This document shows positions 10,918 to 23,760 of a stretch of 64,000 nt of DNA, piece after piece. The stretch comes from Micropterix aruncella (lineage: Eukaryota; Arthropoda; Insecta; Lepidoptera; Micropterigidae), in assembly GCA_944548615.1 (NCBI GenBank), contig OX155963.1:33201415-33265414 (forward strand), given 5' to 3'. The number at the start of each line of letters is the position of its first letter. Position 1 is the stretch's first letter. The position numbers were made by a program, and so were the translations under genes. Below the pieces are notes generated by a model that was not told the DNA's origin, did not search any database, and worked only from the letters and a program-made list of their open reading frames with translations.

Positions 10918-11095
10918 GAGCTAATAGGCCCTGTTGCAGTTAGGCCACTAAGACCCATATGTTTAAAGTAGGTCAAACTGACGGGTCAACACCTACCCGG
11001 CGGCCTCTACAAAGAAGCACGAGTCTGGGTAGGACTGGGCTGCGGGCCAGGTTCCCCTATGAGTCAATTTTGGGCACTCCGCACACCATAAAATC
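10918..11095 (+). repeat. GC-rich repeat family, diverged fragment
   Basis: Shares an ordered set of motifs with 40165-40310: a gggctaa-type start, gacccat, gacgggtcaacac, cggcggcct and a final aggttcccctatgag block equivalent to the tctcccctgggaat block there. It is clearly older than the 40-50 kb copies. No protein is supported. Confidence 0.6.
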
Positions 11096-12378
11096 GGCTT
11101 CCTTAGCTATTAGAGGCGATAGCTCGTTTTCCACCTTTAAGTATTTTTGCAAAATTACTTCTTTTTACAATAAATAACAATCGCAAATTCTAACCATTCT
11201 CATATTCCGTCCCTTACCTTACATTTTAGCAGCTTATTTATTTATATATTAATTTATGTAGGTATATATGTGTTTATGTGATATTTAAATTTGTATTTAT
11301 TTATTTACTTTTTGAATTAGATGCATACGTATAAAATGCCTAAAATTAATCAGAAATTAAACTTTTATTTTATATTTTATCATACGAGTATTTTATATTA
11401 GAACAATTTTGCCGATACTTCTTATCACATTCACATTTCGGTCGACTGAGCGATATGTTTAACTAGCATAAAATTCGCCATTGTACGTAAAATGTTTTTA
11501 TTGTGCAAAAAAGTGATTTTTTAAAAATTATATATTATTATATTACCAATCCCAATTTGTAGAATTTAGTTACTCAATGTAGAAATATACATAATAAACA
11601 CTACGACTAAGTTAATTTTCCGTGGATGATATGAAATACATTTAAGTCCAGTTAAATGAAAAATATATAGTAGTAAAATAACACAATAATGCACAATCAA
11701 ACTTGACGTTATCGTTGAAAATTTAAAACATATTAAATGTCATTTTAATATTTATTAAACAAGATTAAGCGGACTAAACACCGAACGCCTCTTCGAAATC
11801 GAACTGTTACAGTTACGCCTCTTCGAATCGAACTGTTACCCTAATTAATATTCCTTAATCGGTTAGCTACTCACTAAGTGAACGATCGCAGCCTTTGCAT
11901 TATATTTGATTAGACATTGTTAAAAAATATTATGTTGATAGTCTGGAACTGAACAATGGTCATTTAATATTACGACTTTCTCCCTACTACATGTCAGCTA
12001 AGTCCAATAGAAATAATATGACGCAATGTGACAAGATGGGTTAGGAAAAATTATTCTTTAAGAAAAAGCGTCAGCTCTTTAATCAAGGCATCAGCTGATT
12101 CGGCGAATGTTGGGAGAGTTGTTAGGACCATGTTAATAAAAAAAAAGATGTCTTTATTTCCAACTCCCCCAACTTGTGATTATACAACTAAGCGATGAAG
12201 ATGTCTCCGATTCAAATAAGGTAACAGTAATTGTGCCACATTTTGCTTTTATACTACTTCTGTCTTGTTTTTGTAAACTTGTATTTCCATCAAGTTATAA
12301 TGATTAAAGACTGTGTTATATTCAACTGTTCATTTATAACTTCTTCGTCAACTTTCCTATTTTTGGTAGGTATGTATA
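11096..12378. other. No recognisable gene
   Basis: AT-rich, many short simple-sequence stretches and no coding signal. A short direct duplication of cgcctcttcgaaatcgaactgtta-like sequence occurs near 11785-11840. Confidence 0.45.
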
Positions 12379-12922
12379 CTAGCTGACCCGTGCCCACTTC
12401 GTTGGGCGGTAAAACTTTTTACCTGTGATGAAATTATGAGTGTGGTTCGGTTAGTACTGAGTGCTATGATTAATTTTCTGACTGCCAAAACAAGGGTTAT
12501 ATTTTTACTGCATATGTATGTATGTATTTGCATGCCAATTTGAATATAATACCGTTATTTGTGAGTGTCTTCTTGTGAGTGTCTTATTTGTGAGCGTATT
12601 ATCTCTTTAACTATTTATGCAGTAAAAGGAAAATTATATGAAGTAAAAGGGAAAAGACTTTTGTATTAAACACTTGAGACGATAAATTTACTTGATAATA
12701 ATTCATAATTGTTGATAATATGACCAATAAACATGACATAACGATTTACATAATTTTTTTAATATAAAATACTACTTTTTGTGACTTAAATATAAAAGTT
12801 AGACAAATGCTGTCGCTGACTTTTTTGTAGGCATTATCAAGCTCTACAACTTTTCTCTAGAACTTAATCATATATCTCTCATCGTTAAGGCAGCGTTAGT
12901 TAGAAACGTTTTCGTTCGACCG

Positions 12923-13635
12923 TGTGAGAGTGGCCACCCTTCACTTGACTCCAATTGATTGTGAGCGAAGGGTGGTTCTCATCAAGTTGTTTTCTCCGTT
13001 ATTGAAAGTCATGGATGTTGAAGTTGAAGTATTTATTCTGAAGGTCTGTAGTAGATTGCCAGTTCGTAACGCCTTGGTCGGTATTTCGCCGTTGTGTAGG
13101 TAGTGTGGGCGCGAGGTGAAGCCGTGGTAATGTGTCCGAAGTGTGTAGCGCCGCGATAGATTCGAAGATAAGGATAGTCGCGTATACTATGCGTGATTTG
13201 TTGACTCGAAGTGAAGTGTAGGGCGCGAGTACTTGTTAATGCGCGGATACTGCCCTCCAGAGAATGATGATGATGTTTAGCGCGATAACGGCCCAACAGG
13301 AATGATATGTAGCCGCGGTAACTGTCCACCAAGGGAATGATTTTGATGTTTAGTCGCGGTAACTGCCCAACAAGGGAATGATATCGATCGATCGAAATGT
13401 ACTGCGTTTTATATTGTAAGCAGTGACGCAATAGTTGTGAGTGGGGTGAGAAATGTGAGTTAATTTCGTATCGATCAGAAGAAATGACATTAGTCATCAC
13501 CTGACTGTGCGTAAAATGCCGAATTTAGTTGGAAATCAACTGCAGCTGGCTCGTGTAGATTTGAGCGAGTTTTGCGGTTTCGATTCTGTAGAAATTACTT
13601 TTTTGTTGTGGGTATGTTGGACTAGAGCTCCAACA
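12923..13635. mobile_element. Putative solo LTR inside Helitron copy 2
   Basis: A 713-bp insertion beginning TGTGAGAG and ending CCAACA, the TG...CA ends expected of LTRs. The flanks accg (12919-12922) and actg (13636-13639) could be a 4-bp target duplication with one change, the size used by many Gypsy and BEL/Pao elements. The right end carries a short hairpin (gttggac / ctccaac). No gag-pol is present. An alternative is an unrelated terminal-repeat-free insertion; the strand cannot be decided. Confidence 0.5.
13238..13395. repeat. About 40-bp tandem repeats in the solo LTR
   Basis: About four degenerate units built on a core cgcggtaactgcccaac followed by aagggaatgat and tgatgtttag. Such internal tandem repeats occur in LTR U3 or R regions, and here they are GC-richer than the flanks. 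The open frame of 155 codons crossing them on the minus strand has no recognisable domain and is not called. Confidence 0.6.
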
Positions 13636-13929
13636 ACTGCTTATTCTCCGACTTACTTTGCAAATTCGACTACTACGAAAAAGTCTTTTCATTTTTCGGA
13701 TTAATATATAGCCTATGACACTCACACATAACGTGGCTTTCTATTGGTAAAATAGTTTTCAAAATTGGTTCAGTAGATCCAGAGATTACTTCCTACAACG
13801 TCACAAACTTTACCTCTTTATAATATTAGTATAGATTAATTGATATTATTTCTTAATATTTTACTACGTTTGCTAGACTTTCAGTTTAAGTACGAGTTAA
13901 GATTTTACTGCAACTTAATCTTTTTACAA

Positions 13930-14470
13930 ATAATTATATTACTTGGTATATTAATTGATTACCGGCTACAATGGAGCACCCACATAATGGAGCTGTCGGC
14001 AAAAGTTAGGAAACTCACGTATATTTTCAAAGACCTTAGAGGCATTCTGGACCAAAGGACACTTAAGATAGTATACCATGCCCTGTGCCAATCTATCCTA
14101 ACCTATGGGATCATAGGGTGGGGAGGTGCAGCGAAAATTCATATGGAGCCCTTGATTAGAGCTCAAAAGCTAATACTTAAAAATATAAAGAGAAAGCCTT
14201 GGAGATACTCTTCAGATGATCTCTACAGAGAATATAACGTGCTAGATGTACCACAACTATACGTGAAAACGGCGCTCTGTGACTATCAAACTAATTTAGA
14301 GACCGCAATAAGAACCCAGCAAACAATCTGCACGCGGCAATCCCGAACTATACATTTTGACGTCCCTCGAATGCAGACCACTTTTGGGCAGAGGCATTTT
14401 GTGTACATAGCCCCCAGGATCTTTAAGGTGAATCGTCTTGGTCGCATTACATACAGATTTCATTTCCCAT
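13930..14470 (+). pseudogene. LINE RT thumb and C-terminal fragment
   Basis: About 180 codons in one frame starting at GILIDYRLQWSTHI (the usual KYLGV-type LD box) and continuing through IVYHALCQSILTYGIIGWGG, RAQKLILKNIKRKPWRY and FGQRHFVYIAPRIF. This is the part of a Jockey-like RT after the catalytic core. It is closely related in layout to the LINE at 25833-27270 and the fragment at 44110-44932. It begins just after Helitron copy 2, is 5' truncated and ends without a clear tail. Confidence 0.8.
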
Positions 14471-14472
14471 AG

Positions 14473-14960
14473 GAACCGAAAATATTACCGTATTCCTTAT
14501 TTGTTTGATACCAAAAAAATGTACAGAAAATTACGTCCCCGGGAAATAAATGTCATGAATTTTCGATGCTTAAAAGGCGTTCATTTTGAATTTCAAACTA
14601 AAATAAATTTCACTATTGTCTACGCTTGTGTTAGTAGACAGTATGAGCGAGTGGGTTTGCTCGCGAGTGAGCCCGCCAACATGCCATGAGACAGCGCTAT
14701 GTAAAAGAATGAAATGGATGTCACCGATAACCGGCGCGGGCGGTCGCCGCAGCAGAGAATCGCAGTAATGTTTATCAGTGGTAATGTTGCCAAGCACCTA
14801 GGCGCAACACTATCGCAGTCAATTTGCCTTTGAATAGTTTGTCAACGAGGTGTACCCTACTTACTTACTTTTCCAAGTTTAATTGTTAGTTAAGTTAGTT
14901 TAGTAGTTAGGTGTACCCTACTTACTTACTTTTTCCATAAGTTTAAAGTTGAAAGGTTTA
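14473..14960. other. No recognisable gene
   Basis: Mixed sequence after the LINE fragment. A short direct duplication of gtgtaccctacttacttact occurs at about 14851 and 14911. Confidence 0.4.
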
Positions 14961-16791
<1,831 letters not shown>

Positions 16792-17076
16792 TGCTGTAAA
16801 ATAATAGGCGATTAGTGTTTCTTAAATATTAATGATTGTTATAAAATGTATATCAATATTTCGGCTCAGCCGTCGTCAAGATATGTGACATTTCTGAAAT
16901 CGAACAATTCTTTGAAAATTTAAATTCAAGGAATCGAACAAAAAGAAATGGATTAATAATATTTTACACGATTTAGTTAAGGTACCATAACCAACCGTGC
17001 AAAACGTTATTTTAAATGAATGATTATAAATTAAAATAAAAAGCATTTGATGATTATGATAATATGTTAAACCTTA

Positions 17077-19278
17077 TTAATTTTGCCTATTGAGACCGGA
17101 ACCTTTGCAAGCGCCTAAAATATAAATATAAGCTAATTCCCAAGATTTGACGTCCCTTTCTTTCGCATTATCACCAAGGCATTTTATTATTTTAACTTTA
17201 AAACATTGATCAAAAGATAAATTATGCGCCCTGGCATGCAAAGATATTGGGAGTTGGCTTTCATTTCCTACACTAGCCCTATGATTATTTAGTCTAATAT
17301 TAAGTGGTGTTGTTGTTTCACCGATATAAAAGGCATCACAAGTCCTGCACAGAAGTTGATATACTATATTTTTTGAAATACAACTGCAATGAAAGGGAAC
17401 CCTGTAACTATTAGTAGTATTTGGACTGGTAAAAAAAGGACTTAGATCTAACAGAGGACACGTTTTACAACGTGGACGACCACAAGGTTGAAGACCAAAA
17501 GTATTATTACCAATAGAGAAATTTTGATTATTTTTTGTTTTGTTTAATATTGATCTAATATTAGGTGGTTTGCGGAAAGATAAAATTGGCGGTGAATCTA
17601 AGAGATCCTTAGTGGATGCATCATTAGAAATGATGGGGAATAAATCAGATAATATATCTCGCAGTTTCTCAGCACCAGGAAAATAAGTGGTGCTAAGAAA
17701 GATTTTATTATTATTATTATTTTTATTTGAAGTAATTTTAGGTTTTGGTATATATTTTACTTCAGAGTTTAGAATATGTTTATCCAATAGAGGAGCAGGG
17801 TATTTTCTTTCAAGAAGAGATTGCTTTAGATTATTGAGATATTTATCTAAATTTTCTTTGTTGTTAACTAAACGGTGTCCGCGAATTGACATTGAATAGG
17901 GAATGGATCTCTTGGTGTGAAATGGATGACAGCTATCAAAGTGTAAATACTGTTCTTTATTTGTAGGTTTTATATGAATCGCGGTTTTAATTTTACCTTC
18001 GGAAATTGTTAAGTCAACATCTAAGAAAGTAATTTGTGATTTAGAAATGGTATGAGTGAAATTTAAAGGGCCAAAATTATTTAGGTCGTCAAGAAAGGTT
18101 GTTAGAGTAGTTTGTCCGTGTGGCCAAATCATTACTATGTCGTCAATAAATCTATACCATAATATGGGTTTTAAATTTTGCGTTTGAAGAAAATTTTGCT
18201 CGAATAATCCCATGAAAAGGTTGGCATACGACGGTGCCATTCGCGTGCCCATAGCAGTCCCTTTAATTTGAAGATAAAATTCATCTTCAAAGGAGAAAGC
18301 ATTACACGTTAAGACAAACTCGGCTAATTTGCAAAGAAAATCCGTAGAAGGTATTTGAGGATGAGGTCTCTCATCAAGAAAATAAGAAATGGCTTCCAAT
18401 CCTAAATTATGAGGAATATTGGTATATAGGGATATGGCGTCAATAGTAACAAATAATAGGTCGTCTGACTTTGGAATTACAGTATTCTTTAAAATATCAA
18501 TAAAATGATAGCTGTCTTTGATATGAGAATTTAGATTTTTCACAAAAGGTTGTAAAAAATAATCTACAAAAGCCGAAATTCTTTCTGTCGGAGAGTTAAA
18601 GCTTGCGACTATCGGTCGTCCAGGATTATTAGGCTTGTGAATTTTAGGTAATAGGTAAAAATTTGGAGTTCGGATAGGATCAGGAATTAAAGTTTTAACA
18701 TCTTCGTCTGATAATTTTTCATTTGATTTATTTTGTTCAATATATTTTTTTATTTTCACTGCAAAATTTTTGTTTGGATCTCTGGATAGTTTTTTATAGA
18801 AAGTTTCATCTCTAAGTTGTCTCAAGCCTTCAGTAACATAGTCAGTTTTGTTAAGTATGACAGTAGTGGAACCTTTATCAGCCGGCAAAATGACGATGCT
18901 GGTATCCTTGCTAAGACTCTCAAGAGCTGCACGTTCATCTACTGACAAGTTTGATGTTGGTTTGAGGCTATTTAGGAAAGATGGCTGTGTTACTTTGTTT
19001 AATAAAATAGTAATAAAATTTTCTACCGGATGATTTTTTGGTAATGGAGGGGGTTCTTTATTAGAGTGTGGACGAAATTGAGATAGTGCATTGTGTAATT
19101 TAATATTATTATTGTTATTCTTTTGATTTGAATGCCAAAATTCGCGCCATCTTAAATTACGACAAAATTTAACAACATCATTACCAAAACTAAAATGGTT
19201 CACATTTTGAGTCGGTGTGAAATTTAGACCTTTAGCTAATACTAAATATTCATTGTGGTTAATTACTTTGGATGACAA
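17077..19278 (-). CDS. Penelope-like RT/GIY-YIG endonuclease, 733 aa
   Basis: One uninterrupted frame. The N-terminus (1-125) is basic with an Asn run. The RT domain covers about 125-480: the Penelope DKG motif (134-136), PKIHKPNNPGRPIVASFNSP (211-230), the first catalytic Asp in VTIDAISLYTNIP (280), the KGTAMGTRMAPSYANL box (339-354) and the second catalytic pair in FIDD (377-380, instead of the commoner YIDD). A linker with CGRPRCKTC (599-607) precedes a GIY-YIG nuclease: IVY at 638-640, YIG at 651-653, Arg662 and a glutamate near 714. All key residues are present. The length fits known Penelope proteins. It would copy element RNA by target-primed reverse transcription in the nucleus. Confidence 0.93.
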   Translation of the reverse strand: MSSKVINHNEYLVLAKGLNFTPTQNVNHFSFGNDVVKFCRNLRWREFWHSNQKNNNNNIKLHNALSQFRPHSNKEPPPLPKNHPVENFITILLNKVTQPSFLNSLKPTSNLSVDERAALESLSKDTSIVILPADKGSTTVILNKTDYVTEGLRQLRDETFYKKLSRDPNKNFAVKIKKYIEQNKSNEKLSDEDVKTLIPDPIRTPNFYLLPKIHKPNNPGRPIVASFNSPTERISAFVDYFLQPFVKNLNSHIKDSYHFIDILKNTVIPKSDDLLFVTIDAISLYTNIPHNLGLEAISYFLDERPHPQIPSTDFLCKLAEFVLTCNAFSFEDEFYLQIKGTAMGTRMAPSYANLFMGLFEQNFLQTQNLKPILWYRFIDDIVMIWPHGQTTLTTFLDDLNNFGPLNFTHTISKSQITFLDVDLTISEGKIKTAIHIKPTNKEQYLHFDSCHPFHTKRSIPYSMSIRGHRLVNNKENLDKYLNNLKQSLLERKYPAPLLDKHILNSEVKYIPKPKITSNKNNNNNKIFLSTTYFPGAEKLRDILSDLFPIISNDASTKDLLDSPPILSFRKPPNIRSILNKTKNNQNFSIGNNTFGLQPCGRPRCKTCPLLDLSPFFTSPNTTNSYRVPFHCSCISKNIVYQLLCRTCDAFYIGETTTPLNIRLNNHRASVGNESQLPISLHARAHNLSFDQCFKVKIIKCLGDNAKERDVKSWELAYIYILGACKGSGLNRQN

Positions 19279-19435
19279 GTTTTTAACAGCATTTTTTTCT
19301 CTAGGAGATGGACCTTGTTATTAGAATATGATACTGATGGTGTTATACTGTTATTAATTTGGTTTACTAATGTGGCACGTATTGGTACGGAATCTGATAC
19401 TAATGGAAATATATTGTTAGTAATTTGTTAATAAT

Positions 19436-19636
19436 TTCATTCTCGTCTCGCTTTGTTGTGTTGCCGCTGTAGGAGACATTCAGGTTCCAATACCACAGCA
19501 GGAAACACCTAGCAAATACTGAAAGAAGAGAAGAAAAAGGCGTGGAGTCACTCCTGGTCACCACAGACCAGATAAGTGCCCTTTCATTATTTTATCATTT
19601 CATTTATTTAGTAATAAACATAATTTCAATTTGAAA
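19436..19636 (-). repeat. Right 201-bp inverted repeat of the Penelope element
   Basis: Reverse complement of 16591-16791. It lies about 160 bp upstream of the coding start, so on the minus strand it would form the element's 5' end or promoter-containing flank. Confidence 0.9.
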
Positions 19637-19665
19637 AAATAATAATTTACACATTTACAATCAAA

Positions 19666-19820
<155 letters not shown>

Positions 19821-19846
19821 AAATATATATTTTTATACATTTTTAG

Positions 19847-20668
19847 GTATGTAAACGAAAAACTACGACACCATGTCATGGACACGTTAAAACCATTTTT
19901 TATGGTATTGAATTTTCAACAAGAGCAACCATTGTCGGGCAGCTAAATGAGCCAGTTATACGAGAAAGATTTGCGGTTGAAAATAATAAACAGATACGTA
20001 AAGCTGGTCTATATGTAGATCCGGAATACAATTTTATTGGCGCGAGTCCTGACGGTAAGAAAATTGGAAATCAATAGACTTTTATTCAGCTAATTAAATA
20101 ATTACACAGCTCTTTGTAAACATTCATGGTGAAATGCATCATTTAGATACCCTTCATAATTTTAGGCATAGTAATTGGTGAAGAAGCAGTGCTTGAAATT
20201 AAATGTTTTCCATCGCTGGAACAGTGGGAAGTAAAAGAAGAAGAAGAAGAAAAAAAGATAGTGAAATGAAACAACGTAAAATGAAAAAAACAAATATGGA
20301 CACCACAGGATTAACGCTCGTTCAAAAGGCTGCGGCAATAAAACCCAACTTCCCCCTTATTTTTCAAAATGATGGCAGTTTAGAAACACAATCATTTTTA
20401 TCAGGTAAGCTACAGAAGCTCAGGTGAACCTGCTTACATAATTTGGTTTATTTGTCATTTCCTATTAAGTCGCGACAGCACGGTTAGCGGACCCTCTTAC
20501 TATCGTCAAAGTGAATGCTGATTATCAGTTCATAGAAGATATGATGAAAAAACTGGTACACTTCTATAAAACTTGTGTAATACCGGAAATAATCCTGAGA
20601 CGAATACAGGATGGAAGGGGTCGGTGCATCGATCCCAGTGAAATAATCGAAGCCAGGACAAAAAAAAA
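19847..20668 (+). pseudogene. YqaJ/lambda-exonuclease-like gene, partial
   Basis: Multi-exon coding remnant. Exon A (19847-20054) follows a ttttag acceptor and encodes [13 protein letters not shown] through AGLYVDPEYNFIGASPDG. A 111-bp intron (20055-20165, gtaaga...ttttag, phase 1) joins it to exon B, restoring DGIVIGEEAVLEIKC. SPDG plus E-x-K is the PD-(D/E)xK nuclease signature of YqaJ-type exonucleases. Exon B then meets a TGA (20267-20269) after a Glu/Lys-rich tract; the frame KPNFPLIFQNDGSLETQ (to a tcag/gtaagc donor near 20404) is shifted, so an indel in the GAA/A-rich run is likely. A third segment (about 20471-20668) encodes DPLTIVKVNADYQFIED and LVHFYKTCVIPEI, typical of the family's C-terminus. 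N-terminal exons are not found; the Penelope element lies in the upstream intron or flank. It may be domesticated, TE-borne or dead. Confidence 0.65.
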
Positions 20669-20768
20669 GACTAATTTATCTTGTCTTTCGCAGATTTCAC
20701 GACAAAAGTGGAATTCCGTCTGTTTTTATATTTTATATTTTAGAAGATATATTTTGTGATGCTATATT

Positions 20769-21060
20769 TCTCGAACTGTATCATTAAAAAACTGTCTATA
20801 GTGTGAATGGAATAAGACAAACTGGGTTGTATTTTTTTTGGAATTTTACATTTAAAAAAAACTTGCGGTCGCGGGACCGCCGTCAGGAACGAAGTTCTTT
20901 ACAATTTTACAAATATAAACACGTTTATATAATTGCTATATCGAGCGGTAACGCTTTTTTGTTATTGGGACATTCCATGCAAAAGAGGAACATGATATCT
21001 TAAAATTCAATTAATTATCTTATATAATTCAATATATTTTCACATTTTGTACTTGTATCA
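20769..21060. other. No recognisable gene
   Basis: AT-rich. It includes a small gcggtcgcgggaccgc palindrome at about 20864-20880 but nothing coding. Confidence 0.35.
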
Positions 21061-21131
21061 TCAGCCACAATGAGCTGTCCCACCAGCCACAATGGCTTGT
21101 CCCACCAGCCATAATGACCTGTCCCACCACT
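21061..21131 (+). repeat. 22-bp minisatellite
   Basis: Three tandem units on the pattern cagccacaatgrsctgtcccac, followed by a partial fourth (cactcacaattat). Substitutions between units are few. Confidence 0.8.
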
Positions 21132-21237
21132 CACAATTATAAATATTTCTTTTGTTGCGTCTACGAATGTTAGCAATCTATTTTTTCAAGAAAACAAAAG
21201 CATATAGTATATATTTTACAACATAGAAACAGCTATA

Positions 21238-21424
21238 AATAGGATAAAAACGAATTTACCGCGTGAATTTAGTAGAACCCGTCGTTTCGGCGCTGTTGCA
21301 AGAGATGTTGTCCAGGGTAGATAGGGTAGACCGTCCAGGGTAGCAGTCTACCCTGGTCAACGACGCATGCAACAGCGCCAAAACATCGTGTTCTACTAAA
21401 TTCGCGCGGTAAACTAGTTTTTAT
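21238..21424. repeat. Penelope 3'-end foldback A (imperfect)
   Basis: The left arm (21238-21300, with aacgaatttaccgcgtgaat and gtcgtttcggcgctgttgca) is the diverged reverse complement of the right arm (21368-21424). The loop holds two copies of gtccagggtag-like sequence. The arm sequence is related to the terminal sequence next to the Penelope fragment at 53572-54340. Divergence between the arms shows this is the oldest of the three foldbacks. Confidence 0.75.
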
Positions 21425-21700
21425 GCTATTAAAAACAAAAAGAAATGTTACCGTAAAAATATACAGGGGGATATACCGCACCGATTTCATTTTGTGATAA
21501 ATCGTTCAATTTTCTCTTATAAATCTTTATTGTGATATTTGAAACTAAATATGACTTTCGCAACACTTTTGAATTTTGTTCTTATTTTGACAGTCAACGT
21601 AACGACATTTCGTCTGTCGTTTTCGGCGGATTGCACGACTTGAATAAACTTCGTTCCAAAAAATATATTTATTTCTACCACTATGACCAACCCTTGACTC

Positions 21701-21868
21701 ATAAAAAGGTTTAAAACGAATTTACCACGTGAATTTTGTAGCACCCGACGTTTCGGTGACGTTGCAGTCGCCGTTGTCTAGAGTAAATTTAAAGAGCCAG
21801 ACTGCAACGTCACCGAAACGTCGGGTGCTACAAAATTCATGCGGTAAATTCGTTTTAAACCTTTTTAT
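21701..21868. repeat. Penelope 3'-end foldback B
   Basis: Arms of 68 bp (21701-21768 and 21801-21868) are reverse complements with about one mismatch; the loop is 32 bp. It contains the gacgtttcggtgacgttgca core. The right flank (taatgtcaaacaaacgcgat and on) reappears inverted as the left flank of foldback C, so the duplicated unit extends beyond the arms. Confidence 0.8.
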
Positions 21869-22057
21869 AATGTCAAACAAACGCGATAGTCTTCAATTTC
21901 ATAACCCTTGACTTTTTTAGTATTTCACCAGAAGGGTGTTATAGCAACGGTCTTTACTATGTATAGGTACATAGTAATGTATACAATTACATACCTACAA
22001 AGATTCTTAGTTTCCAAGTCAAGTAATTCCATTTATACCAAAAATATATTGGTATCG

Positions 22058-22258
22058 TCTGGCAGCACCGCTCGGATCAGCCGGTCTAATAATTGTTTAG
22101 CGAAATACGCACTTTCGTGGACTGCATAAGAGCGTCATTTCAGTAAAGGCGTGCTGCCGTCCGCAGCACCGCTAGCATGTCTACTAATTGTTTAGCGAAA
22201 TACGCACTTTCGTGGACTGCATAAGAGCGTAATTTATGTAAAGGCGTGCTGCCGTTCG
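22058..22258 (+). repeat. Two tandem about 97-bp units with inverted ends
   Basis: Units at about 22061-22160 and 22161-22258 share agcgaaatacgcactttcgt and ggactgcataagagcgt. Each unit starts with a gcagcacc motif and ends with ggcgtgctgcc, its inverse, so each could fold on itself. No coding signal. Confidence 0.7.
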
Positions 22259-22516
22259 CCACGAGACTGTGTGCGTAGATGAAAGTTCGCTATATCTGAA
22301 CCGAAATTGGTCTGTTTTCCCCATTAATTTCGTAATGCGGTTGATTTTCGCGGTGATACGAAGTACATCGAACCGTGTATATGTAAAGTTCCCGGTAAAT
22401 TTATTTCGTAATTTTTACTGCACTGAGAGAGCTAAAAATCGTATTTTTCTGTTAATATTGCTTACAACGCCATCTATTATCAGAATAGTTTCGTCGGACC
22501 GCGACGAATCACCTTA

Positions 22517-23135
22517 ATATGCTAGATGAAGATTTAAAAATGTATGTGCCGAAGTCTTCTTCTTCTTTTAAAGCCAAAATTGATTCCTGGCTAAAATATG
22601 ACGCCCGGCAATATATCCACAAATTAATATACCGAGACAATTATCCCTGACATTTCTTATTATTATTATTATTTTCTTTGACTTTTTTTATTTTTTTTTA
22701 TTACTATTACTTATTCATAAATTTTGGTGACTATTGTTTGATATCATTTGACATTTTATTTTATTTTTATTTTATTAACACGATTATTTATTTTTGTGTT
22801 TTATTTCCTATTGTGATCATTAGTTAGTGATTATTAGTTATAATTTGTAATGGTGACGGGAATATATATATTTCTTTTCCTTTTTATTTTTTTTTGTTAT
22901 TCATTGCCGAATATATGTGATATAAAAACCAGAGAGCTAGCTGCCCTGGAACAAGTCCTGGCACTTATTTGGGCAGCAGCAGTACTTAAATGCTAATGCT
23001 AAATGCTCATATCGGCCGTGTTTAATTTTAATTTATATTTTAATTATATATATTTTTTTTTATTGATATGATTATTAGTGATACTTGTGCACGTGTAAAT
23101 GAATTGTTAAATTAAATAAATAAATAAATAAATAA
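22517..23135 (+). pseudogene. LINE C-terminal scrap and 3' UTR
   Basis: A short coding remnant, SFKAKIDSWLKYDARQYI (about 22557-22625), resembles the end of a LINE ORF2. It is followed by about 480 bp of AT-rich UTR with an agctgccctggaacaagtcc block and an AAAT-repeat tail (23112-23134). A related UTR block, with tggcacttaactgggc, lies at 43905-44095. Confidence 0.6.
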
Positions 23136-23489
23136 ACCCTGGGCTATCCATATTGACTATTAAATATCGTTTATGGATGAAGACGATTCATTCCGACTTT
23201 TTGAGCAGCGAAATAGGTGATTGATTAACCTTCGGTCCCAAAACGATTATCAACGCCTCGTTCTTAACGACACTTTCGACACAAAATATTTTGTCGACTA
23301 TACGTTGTTATACATTGTAAAGGCAGCTAAATAACGCTGCACTATATTTTGTAAAAACTACCCTCTTGGTCGAAATACTGTTCAAGTTAAGTAAATTACA
23401 CTTGATTAGCTTAAAGATAAATTATGAATTCAACCATGGCTAGTGCTATAATCCGTTATTACATCCCTGTACATATAATACTTCAGAAA

Positions 23490-23760
23490 CATTCTTAAGG
23501 ATACGACTGGTGTTAAAGACCTCGGTGTATATCTGGATAATAGGCTGCTTTGTGCCGAGCGTCCTATAGCCAAGAGTCTATAAACGCGTATGTACGAAGT
23601 ATAGTGGAATACGAAACACGAATTTCGAATATGACTTATCAGATCGCAATAACTGCGGGGTCCTTCGGGAAATACACGTTCACCACTATTGTTTCCCTGG
23701 CCAAAGCTAACTACTTCAGCAATTCTATTCTATGCTGATTACCAGATATATATCTATAAT
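23490..23760 (+). pseudogene. LINE RT fragment (broken)
   Basis: Begins with a clear RT LD box, GVKDLGVYLDNRLL (about 23511-23555), then falls into broken frames that include AYVRSIVEYE. The end (actacttcagcaattctatt and following) is repeated in a second scrap at 24815-24930, so both derive from the same LINE family. Confidence 0.6.

Larger units (their letters stand above)
12379..13835 (-). mobile_element. Non-autonomous Helitron, copy 2 (interrupted)
   Basis: The CTAG end with its GCCCAACGAAGTGGGC-type hairpin is at 12379 and the TCTATACTAATATTATAAAG end at 13835. The Helitron parts are 12379-12922 and about 13636-13835; the middle is a putative solo LTR. Joined across the insertion, the sequence around the CGACCG / TTATTCTCCGAC boundary agrees with uninterrupted copies such as 55791-56546. 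Confidence 0.8.

Noticed and set aside
13033..13500. 155-codon minus-strand frame in the solo LTR
   Set aside because: It crosses tandem repeats and has no domain or start context.
21061..21131. CRISPR-like array
   Set aside because: Units are directly adjacent 22-bp tandem repeats without unique spacers, in a eukaryotic context.
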